Source: an uncultured Bacteroides sp. (GTDB taxonomy: Bacteria; Bacteroidota; Bacteroidia; Bacteroidales; Bacteroidaceae). From it: a stretch of 18,238 bases of DNA. Position 1 is the stretch's first letter, and the number at the start of each line of letters is the position of its first letter. The DNA lies in assembly GCA_900557355.1 (NCBI GenBank), contig USSR01000048.1:1-18238 (forward strand), written 5' to 3'. A program made the position numbers and the translations under genes. Below, in pieces: positions 16,367 through 18,238 of the stretch. Under the pieces are notes generated by a model. That model had not been told where the DNA came from. It worked only from the letters and a program-made list of their open reading frames with translations, and did no database searches.

Positions 16367-17968
16367 TTATTGCCCGATACGTCCCACTCTTTCTTCGAAA
16401 GAGTTACGGTCGCCAATAGCTTTGTTTCTCATTTTCGAGCGGTAATTGTAAATGGTAGACAGCGAATATTGCAAGAAATGGGCTATTTTTACACTGTCCG
16501 TGATTCCTAACCGAATTAGTGCGAAGATTCTTAATTCGGGAGTTAGCAGTTTGCCAGTGCCGGGTATTATGGCATTTTCTGGTGATAAGAGTGCATTAAA
16601 GTCTGCTACGAAGTTTGGGAATAAGTTGAGGATTGCTTTGTCGAAATTATTATAAAACTCTGCCAAGTCTCCTTCTGTATTTAGCGAAGACTTGAGGAAA
16701 GAAACTACTTTATTGATATCTTCACTCTTTGCTATTTTAAGGGCTCTTTTCTTGAAACTGTCTATCTGAGTGATATAGTTGGTATATTGCTCCATATATA
16801 ATCCCACATATTCTTCCTTAATTTTACTGCTATCAGCCAGTGCTGAGTTTATGTTTTGTATTTCATCCAAATGATATGACAGGCTTTTATTGGCTTGTTC
16901 CACTTTTTTCTTTTGCTTCTTTAGTTGGGTGAAAAGTATAAATAATAGGATACAGACAAGGCACAGCGAACTAAGTAGGCTACTAATAATAACAAATTTG
17001 CGTTTTTCTTTCTCTTGAAAAGCCTTGTCGATGAAGAGGTACATATCCGAGGCTTCGATTGTATTGATTCTGGCATTACATAAGATGGCATCTTCCATTG
17101 CATTTTTCATGTATGCGTATGCCCGATCTATGTCTCCACTCTCAAAAATAAGTTTTGCCAATATTCGCAAAGAACGGTTCTCTCTAGTTCCGCTTATTGC
17201 ATCGGATATGGCAGATATGGCAAAGTACTTGATTGCATTCTTAGAGTCACCTTTGCCTTGATAGGCGGAGGCTAATGAATAAGCTAATATACCGGCATTC
17301 CGCGAATATTGGGGATAGCTTAAATAAGCGCTGTCAAGCATATGGATGGCATCATTATATTTCTTTTTGTGTAGCAGGATAGGAGCAATTGTGAAAGCCC
17401 GTATATTGGAAGGGACTTCTGCGCATTGGAGTAAGGAGTCGCGATAAGTTTGTTCTATCAAATCATTCTTGCGTGATTCTATTTCACTGGAAGCAAAATT
17501 CTTCTGGTGATTGTAGATAGTGGCTTGCCCGAGGAAGTATTCCACTTTAAGTTTGGGAGACAATAATTGATGTTGTATGGGATTGACGATGGACAATGCC
17601 TCTTTGAAAAATCCCATGGAAGATAAAATACGTGCATAGTCTAGCTTGGCTTCTATGATAAGCTCTCCATCTCCACTTTCTTGAGCCAACTCATTCATAT
17701 GAATAGCATAGGTTAAAGCGGAATCTTTTTGAAAGGAAGAATAGGCGAAACATAATAATTCGGCTATTTGTACTTTTTTGCGTATTTTATGGTGTAACTT
17801 CAGTTCTATTTTCAGACTATCTATTTGCTCTTGCTTTTGTTCTGCATAATCTAACTTATACTTTAGGGCTTTATCTAATGTTTTTAGTAATGAATTGATT
17901 TCATCGTTAGCTGTAGCCGGATTGATAAAAATAATGCAGAGTAATACAGGTAAAATGAACTTTCTCAT
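16367..17968 (-). CDS. SusR-like transmembrane regulator: periplasmic TPR sensor, one membrane helix, cytoplasmic HTH
   Basis: 533 residues, convergent with the sulfatase operon. A signal-like segment at residues 1-20 is followed by an all-helical region with TPR-type repeats (about 21-320; for example ALTYAIHMNELAQESG, YARILSSMGFFKEALS, AYSLASAYQGKGDSKNA). A single membrane helix lies at about 325-346, then a basic, coiled-coil stretch (347-385), and a C-terminal helix-turn-helix (about 475-515: LLTPELRIFALIRLGITDS...STIYNYRSKMRNKA, read in pieces) close to LuxR/sigma-4 type. This layout matches the Bacteroides DUF6377/SusR-like regulators as I recall them, which sense oligosaccharide in the periplasm and activate the neighbouring PUL. 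It is not a hybrid two-component protein: no kinase or receiver motif is present. No promoter is obvious. Confidence 0.88.
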   Translation of the reverse strand: MRKFILPVLLCIIFINPATANDEINSLLKTLDKALKYKLDYAEQKQEQIDSLKIELKLHHKIRKKVQIAELLCFAYSSFQKDSALTYAIHMNELAQESGDGELIIEAKLDYARILSSMGFFKEALSIVNPIQHQLLSPKLKVEYFLGQATIYNHQKNFASSEIESRKNDLIEQTYRDSLLQCAEVPSNIRAFTIAPILLHKKKYNDAIHMLDSAYLSYPQYSRNAGILAYSLASAYQGKGDSKNAIKYFAISAISDAISGTRENRSLRILAKLIFESGDIDRAYAYMKNAMEDAILCNARINTIEASDMYLFIDKAFQEKEKRKFVIISSLLSSLCLVCILLFILFTQLKKQKKKVEQANKSLSYHLDEIQNINSALADSSKIKEEYVGLYMEQYTNYITQIDSFKKRALKIAKSEDINKVVSFLKSSLNTEGDLAEFYNNFDKAILNLFPNFVADFNALLSPENAIIPGTGKLLTPELRIFALIRLGITDSVKIAHFLQYSLSTIYNYRSKMRNKAIGDRNSFEERVGRIGQ

Positions 17969-18071
17969 GATTATATTAGATTTTATCGCTAAAGTTGAAT
18001 TTGGGATAAAGGTAAATATAATATTTGATAAATGCTAGCTTGTGATTTAATTCTCATGTTTGAGATTTATA

Positions 18072-18122
18072 ATTCCATACCGAACCGTAAAAGTAAATAT
18101 CGGTTTGATATGGAATCTTTTT
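18072..18122 (+). terminator. Orphan terminator-like hairpin on the plus strand
   Basis: The arms at 18072-18087 and 18101-18116 pair over 16 positions (14 Watson-Crick, one G-T wobble, one mismatch) around a 13-nt loop, followed by TTTTT at 18118-18122. It has the form of an intrinsic terminator, but no plus-strand gene precedes it: the region upstream is the leader of the leftward regulator gene. It could end a short plus-strand RNA or block transcription running toward the right-hand gene. Confidence 0.5.
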
Positions 18123-18162
18123 CAGAAATGCCTATATAAAATTAGGAAATAATTGTTATTTG

Positions 18163-18170
18163 TATTTTTG
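18163..18170 (+). promoter_or_regulatory. Candidate -7 element for a rightward gene beyond the window
   Basis: TATTTTTG matches TAnnTTTG and is followed by TGC. No good -33 TTTG lies at the usual spacing. The remaining 68 bp to the right edge contain no ATG on the plus strand, so any gene starts outside; this part would be its 5' leader. It includes ACTTCG (18201-18206) and CGAAGT (18221-18226), able to pair, with a competing inner ACTTC at 18211-18215. Confidence 0.35.
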
Positions 18171-18238
18171 TGCAAACTCCACCGATACCGAATTACTGAA
18201 ACTTCGGCAAACTTCAGCTGCGAAGTCTTTTCCGCATT

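Overview
The window looks like one accessory carbohydrate locus from a gut-type Bacteroidota genome, most likely Bacteroides or a close relative. The evidence is a SusC/SusD outer-membrane pair, lipoprotein and Sec signals of Bacteroides style, promoter -7 boxes matching TAnnTTTG, weak Shine-Dalgarno sequences, moderate AT-richness, and a TPR/membrane/HTH regulator of the SusR-like type. It is a polysaccharide utilisation locus (PUL) dominated by sulfatases: six full-length family S1 sulfatases in 18 kb.

Layout. A leftward operon starts at about 11520 and runs off the left edge: SusC (8365-11520, interrupted by one in-frame TAA), SusD (6490-8355), a surface-type lipoprotein of unrecognised family (4787-6457), a 16-bp perfect inverted repeat, three sulfatases (3169-4674, 1735-3123, 223-1728), and the first 66 codons of a secreted enzyme that resembles GH76 (1-200). 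A 407-bp AT-rich intergenic region (11521-11927) holds divergent promoters. A rightward operon of three more sulfatases follows (11928-13313, 13328-14689, 14717-16246), closed by a strong intrinsic terminator. Convergent to it is a leftward regulator gene (16367-17968). The last 270 bp contain an orphan terminator-like hairpin and a good -7 element pointing out of the window.

How it should work. SusC/SusD and the lipoprotein would capture and import a sulfated glycan. Six periplasmic sulfatases would strip sulfate esters from different positions, and the truncated left-hand hydrolase and genes outside the window would cut the backbone. The regulator would sense a periplasmic ligand through its TPR domain and activate the operons through its cytoplasmic HTH. 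All six sulfatases carry Ser, not Cys, at the formylglycine position, so all depend on an anaerobic sulfatase-maturating enzyme (anSME) not encoded here.

Most notable: the premature ochre codon in susC; the duplicated and diverged sulfatase pair flanking an unrelated sulfatase; the His-to-Gln change in the active-site GKWHLG motif of that middle sulfatase; the intra-operon inverted repeat; and the orphan terminator upstream of the regulator gene. I see no mobile element, CRISPR array, tRNA or rRNA.
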